A program made the position numbers and the translations under genes. DNA of 8,134 nt, taken from S146-42 sp965371965 (lineage in GTDB: Bacteria > Planctomycetota > Phycisphaerae > Phycisphaerales > UBA1924). Where the stretch lies: positions 1 to 8,134 of the forward strand of contig CBDVAM010000152.1 in NCBI GenBank assembly GCA_965371965.1. The letters are read 5' to 3'. The notes beneath the pieces are model-generated. The model saw only the letters and a list, made by a program, of their open reading frames with translations, had not been told where the DNA came from and made no database searches. Below are positions 1-6,884 of this stretch, piece by piece; positions within the stretch are counted from its first letter, which is position 1; every line of letters begins with the position of its first letter.

Positions 1-72
1 ATCGCATTGACTGTCTTCCCCGCCGTTATCGGCGCGACCCAGCTCGCAATCGTCTTGGCCCAGTTCCTTTAG
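1..72 (+). CDS. C-terminal end of a hydrophobic, probably membrane, protein (partial)
   Basis: An open frame enters from the left edge and stops at TAG 70-72, leaving 23 codons. The translated tail (IALTVFPAVIGATQLAIVLA then QFL) is almost entirely hydrophobic with no charged residue, as expected for a last transmembrane helix. Its codons are mixed but compatible with a real GC-rich gene. It runs towards the next gene, which is on the opposite strand, so the two converge on the inverted repeat in the spacer. The family cannot be recognised from so little sequence. It could also be a chance open frame. Confidence 0.45.
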   Translation: MALTVFPAVIGATQLAIVLAQFL

Positions 73-284
73 CGCGAGTTGTCTGAATGCGTATCGTCTG
101 ACGGGTGGGTGCCGTGGTCTGAGGAGGCTCTGCGACGAAGGCCACGCGACTTGGCTCTCGCCCCGCGCATCAGGTCAATGGAGGGCGCATCCGGCGCTCG
201 GCGTGGCCTTCGCTCGAAGACTCGCTCAGACCACGGCACCATCGATCCGCCCGAATCAGACGCTACGAGAACACTGAAGGCGCT
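71..284. repeat. Long imperfect inverted repeat filling the spacer between convergent genes
   Basis: The spacer folds back on itself in several nested blocks. A perfect 16-bp pair is GGTGCCGTGGTCTGAG at 108-123 with its complement at 225-240. A perfect 12-bp pair is 136-147 with 201-212 (GCGTGGCCTTCG). An outer block, 91-101 with 256-266, pairs at 10 of 11 positions, and a last short block pairs 71-75 with 280-284. The loop is about 53 bases (148-200). The stop codons of the two convergent genes lie just outside. The arms are far longer than a normal rho-independent terminator and no T-run follows either side. A small non-autonomous mobile element, a REP-like extragenic palindrome or a two-way transcription barrier are all possible. 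The repeat is directly visible; its role is inferred. Confidence 0.8.
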
Positions 285-297
285 CTAGCCCGGATCC

Positions 298-2748
298 TCA
301 GTCCCGAAACCCAAACTCTCCACTCTCCACCGACCAGTCGTTGCCGAAGAACCCTGCGCACTCGACCCCCTCGGTCCCTTCTATCAACATCCCCGCCCGC
401 ATCAGCGTGACATCCGGATACGCCACGCCCGACACGAACACCGGCAGCGCCTCGATCGCCCGCGCGCCCACCAGGCCACTATTCCCAACCAGACCCACGA
501 GCCCCTCGCCATCGGGATGGGGGCGCACCATCAGCAGCCCCAGATCGTCGCCCTTGAACTCGCGCCCGCCGATCACCACCCGCCCAGAATCAATCACCAC
601 CGGCGCCCCCCACAACAGCGCACCCATCGCCTTGTTCGTCCTCGCGTTGCCGTACAACACGACATTCCGCCCCGCGTATCGCTCCTGGTCGTACTCGGTA
701 TCGGGAATCACCACGAACGAACCGTTGCCCCGGTACGCGAACGTCTCGCCATCGAACAACGCCTTCGCCCGCACCTGCAAGTTCTCCTCGGCACTCCCGC
801 CGGTGCCATACACCAGCACCGCCCTTCGATCGAACACCTCCTTGAACGGCCCCATCCGCTCCGCCCGCTTCTGAGTCAGATCCAGGGACGCCCTGGACCA
901 TTGGCCATCCAGCCTCGCCGCCAGGAGCGTGGTTCCGCTCGACTCGGGGTTGAACTCGATCGTCTGCCCATCGAGTTCAACCGACACTGCGCTCTGATCG
1001 AAGTCCAGCTCCGAAAGATCCAGCGCGAGCCGCTGGACATTCTTCGTCGTTCCGCGGATCGTCGAGTTCTCCCCGTCCAGCGTCAGGTCCACCGAACTGC
1101 GCTCCATCGCCCGCTCTTGCGCCACAATCGTCACCCAGTCGCTCGTCGCCGAGACCGCCGGGCTCATCGTGGCGAAACGAACGCCAGTGGGGGCGGCGCT
1201 TCGCGAGCGCCCCTCAAAGAAATCCATCATCGGCGTCCAATCCACGCACTGGTTGCCCCACCAGTGCCCCGCCCCGGGTCGCTCGTAGTACGAAAAATCC
1301 GGATGGAACGAGCCCAGCCGCTCGCGCATCGTCCGCGCCTGAGCCACCGGCACGTTGTCGTCTTTATCCCCATGCAACACATACACGCCCAGCCCCTCGA
1401 GAGTCCGCTCCAGTTCGATCGTGTCACTCGGACTCGCCGCGCGGCGCAGCAACGCCTCGATCGGGCTCGCGTCCTCGTACCTTGCCGCCCCGGTGTACGA
1501 CCAGAAGCTCACCCACCCCGCGCTCGGCCCGATCGCCGCGAACCGCCCGGGAAAACTCACGCCCACGTGCCAGGCCCCATGCCCACCCATCGAGTGCCCG
1601 CTCAGGTACGTCCGCCTCGGATCTGACCCCAGCACCTCGCTCGCGATATTCAAGACTTCTATCGCGTCCTTGCGCCCCCAGTCCTCCCAGTCGAACCCGT
1701 ACGCCCGCCGATTCGTCGGCGCAACGATGTCCGCCCAGTCCTTGTGCCCGTACGCGTTCGCCTGCCCGCGCCCTTCGACGCCCGCCCCATGCAGCGTCAG
1801 AATCAACGCCGGCGACTCGCCCTCCCCAAGCTCATCGCCCCGCCTCGGCGTCACCGCAAAGTACTGGCAACTCCCATCGATCTCGCTCACGAACGTGCGC
1901 ACATGCTTGTCCGTCGCGTTTCTAGTGTGCAGCGTGAACGAATCCTCGCCGAGCACGGTCCCCGAGGCGTCGATCAGCGTCAGCTTGACCTCGCCCTCGC
2001 CGGTCTCGCGCGGCGCAACGCCCAAAAGCCGCACCGCGACCTTGCGCGTGCTCACGCCCTCGAGCCATCCCACCGGCGTCTCAACAACGTCGCCGCCCGC
2101 AAGCGTCGCCCGCACGACCAGATCATCTCGCGCCGCGACCGACGCATTGAGCACGATGATCCCCATCCACGAATCCACCGCCTGATCCACGATCAGATCG
2201 GGCAGCGTCCGATCCTGATCCAGCAGATCAAACTCATCTTCGACCTCGATCAAACGCGCCCACACCTGCCCGCGTCCGCAATAGAACGTGAAATCATTCC
2301 GTCCGCCATTGAGCGACACGGGCAACCGCGTGTACCCAAACCCATACGGATTCCCGCCCCGCGGCGACCCATTCACATACGCCATCGAATGCGACCGGGC
2401 ATCCAGCAGATACACCCCCGCCTCATCCAACTCAACCGTGAAGTTCGCGTAGCCTCCCCGCAGCGATGGCGATCGCACCCAGCCATCGTCCCCGCCCGCA
2501 ACCGCCTCCCACGGATCAACCGACCCATCGCCCCGCTCGAACCCATCGCCCGCATCCGGTGGGTCAAACCCGTCCACCGCCCACGCGTAGAGCACGTCAT
2601 TGGTCTGAATCGGATTCCGCCCGCCGCGACCCTGGCGCTTGAGCACCACGGCCTCGCTGAGCTGGATGATCTCTGGTTGGGAGCCAACGGCGCAGACTGA
2701 CCCAAAAGGCGAGAGCAGAGCGAAAACGATGAGTGCGAGTCGAGTCAT
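298..2748 (-). CDS. Secreted multidomain alpha/beta-hydrolase (esterase / prolyl-oligopeptidase-like serine hydrolase)
   Basis: This 816-residue protein is predicted to be an exported serine hydrolase cleaving an ester or peptide bond; the substrate is unknown. Residues 1-22 form a signal peptide (MTRLALIVFALLSPFGSVCA), which supports the ATG at 2748 although only a poor Shine-Dalgarno precedes it. Residues about 25-165 look like a galactose-binding-type beta-sandwich (AYVNG, LPVSLNGGRNDFTF). Residues about 180-275 look like an Ig-like sandwich. The catalytic core is about 285-515: LTLHGAG for the oxyanion region, nucleophile Ser386 in GHSMGG, Asp463 in HGDKDDNVP and His495 in GAGHWWG. A further 300 residues after the core (about 515-816) form a domain I cannot name; it contains strand-rich segments and a YGTGGS motif near 647. 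The gene lies 16 bp downstream of the 70-residue gene and may be co-transcribed with it. The fold and triad are secure; the substrate is not. Confidence 0.9.
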   Translation of the reverse strand: MTRLALIVFALLSPFGSVCAVGSQPEIIQLSEAVVLKRQGRGGRNPIQTNDVLYAWAVDGFDPPDAGDGFERGDGSVDPWEAVAGGDDGWVRSPSLRGGYANFTVELDEAGVYLLDARSHSMAYVNGSPRGGNPYGFGYTRLPVSLNGGRNDFTFYCGRGQVWARLIEVEDEFDLLDQDRTLPDLIVDQAVDSWMGIIVLNASVAARDDLVVRATLAGGDVVETPVGWLEGVSTRKVAVRLLGVAPRETGEGEVKLTLIDASGTVLGEDSFTLHTRNATDKHVRTFVSEIDGSCQYFAVTPRRGDELGEGESPALILTLHGAGVEGRGQANAYGHKDWADIVAPTNRRAYGFDWEDWGRKDAIEVLNIASEVLGSDPRRTYLSGHSMGGHGAWHVGVSFPGRFAAIGPSAGWVSFWSYTGAARYEDASPIEALLRRAASPSDTIELERTLEGLGVYVLHGDKDDNVPVAQARTMRERLGSFHPDFSYYERPGAGHWWGNQCVDWTPMMDFFEGRSRSAAPTGVRFATMSPAVSATSDWVTIVAQERAMERSSVDLTLDGENSTIRGTTKNVQRLALDLSELDFDQSAVSVELDGQTIEFNPESSGTTLLAARLDGQWSRASLDLTQKRAERMGPFKEVFDRRAVLVYGTGGSAEENLQVRAKALFDGETFAYRGNGSFVVIPDTEYDQERYAGRNVVLYGNARTNKAMGALLWGAPVVIDSGRVVIGGREFKGDDLGLLMVRPHPDGEGLVGLVGNSGLVGARAIEALPVFVSGVAYPDVTLMRAGMLIEGTEGVECAGFFGNDWSVESGEFGFRD

Positions 2749-2764
2749 GCTGCGCTGTCGATTG

Positions 2765-2977
2765 TCAAGACTCGGTCATTTCAAGACGAACGATCTTGAG
2801 GAGGCCTAGCTCCTTGCGCTCAATGCAGATGCGCACGCCGGGAATCTTCGTCTCAAAGCTCCCTGCCCGAGGGTGCGCCCTCGCCGCCTCCCTGGCGGCA
2901 TCATAGATTGTCTTGGAATCCAAGCGCTTGGCTTCAATTATCGCATGTACATCCGCGTGGGGATAGACCTCGTCCAT
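2765..2977 (-). CDS. Small hypothetical protein, 70 residues
   Basis: I do not recognise this protein. It starts at ATG 2977 with a good ribosome binding site (AAAGGA, 2985-2990, seven bases upstream). It has an alpha-helical, charged N-terminal half (DVHAIIEAKRLDSKTIYDAA, residues 9-28) and a strand-like C-terminal half (GVRICIERKELGLLKIVRLE, 47-66). There is no signal peptide or membrane segment, so it is probably cytoplasmic. It lies 26 bp after the membrane-protein gene and 16 bp before the esterase gene on the same strand, so the three could form one transcript. Its base composition is lower in GC than both large neighbours. A longer overlapping frame exists here (2934-3557), but this frame has the better start signal. 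Confidence 0.6.
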   Translation of the reverse strand: MDEVYPHADVHAIIEAKRLDSKTIYDAAREAARAHPRAGSFETKIPGVRICIERKELGLLKIVRLEMTES

Positions 2978-2984
2978 GTCTTGG

Positions 2985-2990
2985 TCCTTT
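2985..2990 (-). promoter_or_regulatory. Ribosome binding site of the 70-residue gene
   Basis: On the minus strand AAAGGA lies seven bases before ATG 2977. It is the main evidence that this short frame is translated, and it falls in the 26-bp gap after the upstream gene. Confidence 0.55.
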
Positions 2991-3003
2991 CGTGGTTGCT
3001 AGT

Positions 3004-3552
3004 CTAGGACGGTGTGCCATTCGCTTCGGTGGATGCCGCCGGCCTCCGAATCCACCGCACCCAGCATGCGATCGCGATGATGAGGATGAGCGGCACGAAC
3101 GCCACCATTGAACTGGCAACTGCAGCAATCGGCTGGCGTTGGTGAAGGATTGTGCCCCACCGGGAAACGCATGTCGAGAAAAGTCCCTGAGGAGTGTCCA
3201 GTTGATCTGACTCCTGCTTGCGAAACATTTCGAGGAAAACATTTCGCCCTGAATCGTCAGCAAGGGCTGATGTCTTCTGTGCCAATCCACGCTCTTCGAG
3301 GGCGAACCACGATGGCATCTTGCCTTGCTCAATCCAAAGGTCGCGCTGCGTACGAAGCGCGACGTATTCGTCTTCCGGTAGTTCCCGCTCGAACCACCCC
3401 TCCTCGAGTCTGGTGATTGCACTGCGATAGTCGTCCGGAAGCGATCGATACGCGCGTGAATCATGGACAGCCGCAACAACAGACCAGACAAGCACGGCGA
3501 GGGCGAAGCCCCCGGAAAGCACAAGGGCCGAGATGTAGAGCTTCTTTGACAT
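3004..3552 (-). CDS. Hypothetical membrane protein with two transmembrane helices, 182 residues
   Basis: No family is recognised. A first hydrophobic helix covers residues about 5-28 (ISALVLSGGFALAVLVWSVV) behind a short KK-containing N-terminus. A second covers about 141-165 (AAVASSMVAFVPLILIIAIA), followed by basic WVRWIRR and a short polar tail. Between them is a charged segment of about 110 residues, rich in Glu, Asp and Arg with several Trp, which is probably one soluble domain. With two helices, both ends would lie on the same side of the membrane, and the basic residues after helix 2 suggest the cytoplasm. The start is ATG 3552; the upstream GGGGG (3557-3561) is only a weak ribosome binding site. 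It is the first gene of a possible three-gene minus-strand transcript. GC is noticeably lower than in the large flanking genes, so it may have been acquired. Confidence 0.65.
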   Translation of the reverse strand: MSKKLYISALVLSGGFALAVLVWSVVAAVHDSRAYRSLPDDYRSAITRLEEGWFERELPEDEYVALRTQRDLWIEQGKMPSWFALEERGLAQKTSALADDSGRNVFLEMFRKQESDQLDTPQGLFSTCVSRWGTILHQRQPIAAVASSMVAFVPLILIIAIACWVRWIRRPAASTEANGTPS

Positions 3553-3570
3553 GGCACCCCCGGAGCCTAT

Positions 3571-3582
3571 GTGTGGTCACAC
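3571..3582. promoter_or_regulatory. Dyad GTGTG-GT-CACAC, possible operator
   Basis: A perfect 5-bp inverted repeat with a two-base spacer lies 19 bp before the start of the membrane-protein gene and partly overlaps the proposed -10 box. Its TGTG/CACA half-sites resemble those recognised by many helix-turn-helix regulators. It is short enough to be due to chance. Confidence 0.25.
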
Positions 3583-3612
3583 TATCTTCAGGGACTGCCC
3601 GTGATTTGTCAA
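3581..3612 (-). promoter_or_regulatory. Possible sigma-70-type promoter for the three minus-strand genes
   Basis: On the minus strand a perfect TTGACA (3612-3607) is followed after 20 bases by GATAGT (3586-3581), which matches four of six positions of the -10 consensus. An alternative, AAGATA, sits at an 18-base spacing but matches less well. The 98-bp gap after the peptidase gene is the only promoter-sized space upstream of this set. The long spacer lowers confidence. Confidence 0.3.
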
Positions 3613-3627
3613 GACGGCAAAGAGGTT

Positions 3628-3651
3628 AGCGGCAGGGCGTATTCCTCCGCT
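3628..3651 (-). terminator. Weak hairpin at the end of the peptidase gene
   Basis: AGCGG (3628-3632) pairs with CCGCT (3647-3651), and AGG (3634-3636) with CCT (3644-3646), leaving one bulged base. In the minus direction the hairpin starts at the peptidase stop codon and is followed by AACCTCTTT, only a poor T-tract. It may attenuate transcription; a strong terminator is unlikely. Confidence 0.25.
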
Positions 3652-6600
3652 CAAATCGTATCGTCGTTCTCTTCCTCCGGCTCAATCTCCGCCTCGGAGC
3701 CTTCCGCCGCCTCACCCTCCCCCAAGTGCCGCAACAAGAAATCCTCATACTTGCGATACCGATTGACCGACTTCACATCCCCGCCGAGCCCGTGCCGCCC
3801 GGTCGGATCGATGAACAGCTCGACGTTCACCTCCTTGCCGGCCTTGAGCAGCTCGCGGTACACACGCATCGTGTCCTGGTACAGCACGTTGCTGTCCTCA
3901 ACCCCGTGGATCAACAGCAGCTTGCCCTTCAGGTTCTTGGCCAGCGGCAGGAGCGAATACTTATCCAGACTCGTCTTGCCCTTCTCGTTGGCCCCGATGG
4001 TCCCCGTCGAATACCACGAGTTGTAGTTGTGCCACTCCGTCGGCCCGGCACCGGCAATGCCCGCCGCGAACACGTCCGGCTCGGTGTACAACACCATCTG
4101 CGTCTGGAATCCGCCGAAGCTCCAGCCGTGCAGCGACATCTTGTCCTCGTCCACCCCGGCGTGCTCGACAAGCCAGTTCGCCCCATCGACGAGATCCTCG
4201 GTCTGCGGCTTGCCGACCTGCTCGAAGCTCGCCTTCTCGAACACCGCCCCATACCCGCTGGCGCCGCGCGGGTCGATCGTCGCCGTCACCCACCCGTGCA
4301 CCTCGCTCATGTACCGCGCAAAGTAATAGCTCGACCCGCTGTACGACCCGCGATGGGCCATCTTGCGCTCGCCCAAAGGGCCGCCGTAGACATAGATCAG
4401 CAGCGGGCGCTTGTCGTCGGCGGTCCAGTCCGCGGGCTTGAACATGTGCCCGTGGATCGTCTGCCCGTGCCGATTCTCATAACTGAAATACTCCGGGGTC
4501 ACGGTCGTCAACTCGTGCGCGACCTCCAGGTGCGAGTCCGTGATCGCCACCATCCCCTCGCCCTCGGCCTCGATCGAGAACAACTCGCTCGGCGCGCCGA
4601 AATCGACATACGTTGACAGCACGTTCTGCCCGTCATCGCTCACCGCAACGGATCCGAACACGCCACGTGCGCTCGCCAGCGCCGTCATCTCGCCGGTCTC
4701 AAGATTCACCGCGTACGGATGCTCCTGGTTCGGATCGACCTTGGTCGCGGTCACATACAGCGTCGAGTGGTCCTCGCTCAGGTCGAACGGATACACCTCG
4801 AACTGCCCCTCGGTGAGCTGGGTCAACTGCTCGTACACCGGGTCGAGCATGTGCAACTGGCGGAACCCGCTCAGCTCGGTAATAAACGCCATCCGCCGGC
4901 TGTCGGGCAGATAGATCGGATCCACCATCCCCGGCGTCGTCGGCCCCCCATAATGCAAGAACTGGTATACAACCCTCGCGTCAAAGATGCTAAAGTCCGC
5001 CTCTCCCTCTTCTCCGTCACCCTCCCCATCCTCGCCCGCTTCTTCTATCTCTTCCTCACCCTCCTGACCCAACTCCCCCTCTTCCTCCGCGCTCTCCGCG
5101 CCCTCCGCGGTAGAGTCTTCCTCCTCCTCTTCGTCCTCGAACCCCGCCTCCATCACCTTCACATGCCCGCTCGCCTGGTCATACGCCGCGAACGCGACCC
5201 GGCTCGAATCCCCCGACCAGTTCGGCACCCGCATCGTGTCGCGAGGCCCGCTTAATCGCCTTGAAAACACCTTCTTCAGCGTCCCTTCCTCGGTCTCGTG
5301 CCCCTCCAGGTCATAGAGATACACGCTCGTGTACGACTCCGGAAACGGATCGTCCGGCATGTGGCGCCTCACCTGCGTCGCCCGCGCAAACCGATCGCGA
5401 TAGTTCACGATCGTCACCTGGCGTCCTTGGGCGAACGAACTCGCCCCCTTCCTCGCCATGAACACCACCCGCTTCTGATCCGGGCTGATCGCGTAGCTGC
5501 TCATCTGCTCGCCGTCTTCCAGCTCCGGATCGAGTTGCAGGAGCTTGTGATCGTCGAACGTCACCCGGATCAACGCCCCGCCCCGCATGAACGTGTATCC
5601 AGACCCATCCGGCAGATACTGCACGCCGCGCTCATTCTCATCGGTCCGCGTCAGGCGGCTCAGCTCCCCCCGGTACGCCACCAGCGGCGAGTCCTCGTCA
5701 TCACCCTCATCCCACTCGTCCCACAGCGTCGCGTCGATTGTCAGCCGATACACATCCCCCTGCGAACCCACCAGCATCTCATGCGACTCCGGCGCCCACT
5801 GAATCGACGAGATCCCCCGATACCGCTCCCCGCGGTCGTCATCCTTCGTCTCGCCATCCTCAGAGTCGTCATCCTTCTCGTCATACGCCCGCGCATCGTC
5901 GCTCGCCACGACATCGCCCAGCGTCAAGCGCTCGCCCGTCGCGCCGATCACCCCCGCCGGCCCGCCGTCGCCATCATCCTCGCGCTCCGCCCGCGACAGC
6001 TTGATCCTGACCGTCGCCTCGGGCTCCTCGAGAACCAGCGCACCCTCGAGGGTCTCGTCAAAGCTCAGCGTCAACTCACCCTCGACCCCAAGCTCCTTAT
6101 CTGACACTTTGGCCGTGAACGTCCCGTCCTCGAGCGTGCCCTTACCCACCGAAAGACGCACCAGCCCGATCACCAGATCCCCCGAGTGGTCGGCTCTCAG
6201 ATCCAGCGTGCAGTCCCCGCCCGCGATCACGCCCCGCCGGGGGCTCGTCGCCTCGCCCGTCCAGTATCCCTCGGGCCCATCGGGCGTCCATCCGCGCCGC
6301 TCGTTCTGTTCGAGTGCCAGCGACCCCGGCGTGTGCCCCGCCTTCTTCGCCTTCTTGGTTCGATCCTCGACAACCTCGCGGCTGGTCTCTTGAAACTCAC
6401 TCATCCGACCGGCGCTGGTCATCCGGCGCGACTGCCCGGTCTCGCTGTCATACAGGTACAGGTCCGACCCATGGCGGCGCTCGTCATACGGACGGTACAA
6501 GAACGCGCAGAACCGACCGTCGTGGCTGAAGCTCAGGCTCCGAGCGCCCGACCCGAAGAAGCTCCTCGGCGGGAAGATCCGCTCCAGCGTCAGGGCCTCT

Positions 6601-6695
6601 GCTTTGGTCTGCTCCGGTTCCTCGTCCTGCCCCGCCACCGAGACCACAACCAGCCCGCACAGCAGGCACGAAAACGCCACAAAGATCGATCGCAT
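3651..6695 (-). CDS. Secreted S9 family peptidase, dipeptidyl-peptidase IV-like, with insertions
   Basis: This 1014-residue protein is a predicted exported serine peptidase of family S9, which trims short peptides through a beta-propeller gate. I start it at ATG 6695 rather than at the longer frame from 6734. A clear GAGGAG precedes 6695 at six bases, and the protein then begins directly with a signal peptide (MRSIFVAF..., residues 1-22). Eight propeller strand motifs of the SPDG kind occur (about residues 56, 300, 361, 403, 492, 595, 638, 685), as expected for eight blades. The catalytic domain runs from about 733 to 990: YVYGGP oxyanion region, Ser859 in GWSFGGF, Asp934 in HGVEDSN and His968 in GRHG. 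Family members are usually about 650-800 residues. The excess is a beta-rich insert (about 143-237), acidic stretches (265-290, 520-566) and an acidic tail. The family is certain; the exact cleavage specificity is not. Confidence 0.95.
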   Translation of the reverse strand: MRSIFVAFSCLLCGLVVVSVAGQDEEPEQTKAEALTLERIFPPRSFFGSGARSLSFSHDGRFCAFLYRPYDERRHGSDLYLYDSETGQSRRMTSAGRMSEFQETSREVVEDRTKKAKKAGHTPGSLALEQNERRGWTPDGPEGYWTGEATSPRRGVIAGGDCTLDLRADHSGDLVIGLVRLSVGKGTLEDGTFTAKVSDKELGVEGELTLSFDETLEGALVLEEPEATVRIKLSRAEREDDGDGGPAGVIGATGERLTLGDVVASDDARAYDEKDDDSEDGETKDDDRGERYRGISSIQWAPESHEMLVGSQGDVYRLTIDATLWDEWDEGDDEDSPLVAYRGELSRLTRTDENERGVQYLPDGSGYTFMRGGALIRVTFDDHKLLQLDPELEDGEQMSSYAISPDQKRVVFMARKGASSFAQGRQVTIVNYRDRFARATQVRRHMPDDPFPESYTSVYLYDLEGHETEEGTLKKVFSRRLSGPRDTMRVPNWSGDSSRVAFAAYDQASGHVKVMEAGFEDEEEEEDSTAEGAESAEEEGELGQEGEEEIEEAGEDGEGDGEEGEADFSIFDARVVYQFLHYGGPTTPGMVDPIYLPDSRRMAFITELSGFRQLHMLDPVYEQLTQLTEGQFEVYPFDLSEDHSTLYVTATKVDPNQEHPYAVNLETGEMTALASARGVFGSVAVSDDGQNVLSTYVDFGAPSELFSIEAEGEGMVAITDSHLEVAHELTTVTPEYFSYENRHGQTIHGHMFKPADWTADDKRPLLIYVYGGPLGERKMAHRGSYSGSSYYFARYMSEVHGWVTATIDPRGASGYGAVFEKASFEQVGKPQTEDLVDGANWLVEHAGVDEDKMSLHGWSFGGFQTQMVLYTEPDVFAAGIAGAGPTEWHNYNSWYSTGTIGANEKGKTSLDKYSLLPLAKNLKGKLLLIHGVEDSNVLYQDTMRVYRELLKAGKEVNVELFIDPTGRHGLGGDVKSVNRYRKYEDFLLRHLGEGEAAEGSEAEIEPEEENDDTI
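4998..5138 (-). other. Acidic low-complexity insert in the S9 peptidase
   Basis: These codons encode residues 520-566, which are mostly Glu, Asp and Gly with no basic residue. The insert lies between the propeller strands at about 492 and 595; removing it leaves 56 residues, close to the 42-47 spacing of neighbouring blades. It is therefore a loop extension and not part of a blade. It is expected to be disordered and strongly negative. Confidence 0.8.
5985..6272 (-). other. Small beta-rich domain inserted in the first propeller region of the peptidase
   Basis: The segment encodes roughly residues 142-237. It opens with GYWTG and runs through alternating strands and turns (LDLRADHSGDLVIGLVRLSV, GTLEDGTFTAKV, GELTLSFDETLEGALVL) to close with VRIKLSR. 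This resembles the calycin-like beta-barrel domain often found in front of bacterial alpha/beta hydrolases (G-x-W-x-G opening, repeated DG turns, L-x-L-x-R closing). The first two propeller motifs are about 240 residues apart where 45-100 is usual, so it is an insertion. The similarity is judged by eye. Confidence 0.5.
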
Positions 6696-6701
6696 CGGGC
6701 T

Positions 6702-6707
6702 CTCCTC
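6702..6707 (-). promoter_or_regulatory. Ribosome binding site fixing the peptidase start
   Basis: GAGGAG lies six bases before ATG 6695. It decides for this start over the in-frame ATG 13 codons upstream, whose product would put charged residues ahead of the signal peptide. Confidence 0.75.
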
Positions 6708-6737
6708 GGTTTCCAGATAACGAGCATACAGCACGCC

Positions 6738-6778
6738 ACCCGCCGGTCATACGCCTCTATCCACCGATGGTGGCGGGT
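6738..6778. promoter_or_regulatory. Nested dyads in the divergent promoter region
   Basis: ACCCGCC (6738-6744) is complementary to GGCGGGT (6772-6778), and inside it CCACC (6761-6765) pairs with GGTGG (6769-6773) around GAT. The two pairings share bases 6772-6773, so they compete. They sit between the divergent peptidase and hydrolase genes, where a shared operator would be expected. No convincing -35/-10 pair was found beside them. Confidence 0.25.
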
Positions 6779-6884
6779 CGGGCGTTATCGGGACCCCAAG
6801 ACCGGAATTCCGCATGAGAACCAGGGAAACTCCGGGCTACCCTGCCGCGTGCCCACACTCCCCAGCGAGAGCCGCTTCGACTCC

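Noticed and set aside
79..288. 69-codon plus-strand frame beginning at TTG
   Set aside because: It has no ribosome binding site and lies wholly inside the inverted repeat, whose pairing explains the open frame.
517..2700. Long plus-strand frames (for example 517-1626 and 1744-2700) opposite the esterase gene
   Set aside because: They have Arg/Pro/His-rich translations with no domain, typical of the antisense of a high-GC gene; the minus-strand frame has signal peptide and catalytic triad.
2763..2768. TTGACA as a -35 box of a separate esterase promoter
   Set aside because: It lies only 14 bases before the esterase ATG, leaving no room for a -10 box and a leader.
2934..3557. 207-codon minus-strand frame overlapping both small genes
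   Set aside because: Its translation is Ser/Arg-rich without a coherent domain; the 182-residue frame has two clear membrane helices and the 70-residue frame has a good ribosome binding site.
3726..6104. Plus-strand frames opposite the S9 peptidase (3726-4616, 4719-5255, 5298-6104)
   Set aside because: Composition is that of antisense shadows and none has a supported start.
6657..6695. Lipoprotein signal in the peptidase N-terminus
   Set aside because: Cysteines at residues 10 and 13 lie too early and lack a proper lipobox, so an ordinary signal peptide fits better.
6696..6734. Upstream start of the S9 peptidase at 6734
   Set aside because: It would place 13 residues, several charged, ahead of the signal peptide; the start at 6695 has GAGGAG at six bases.
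6186..6848. N-terminal extension of the plus-strand hydrolase
   Set aside because: The frame mirrors the peptidase coding strand and its translation has no hydrolase-like sequence.
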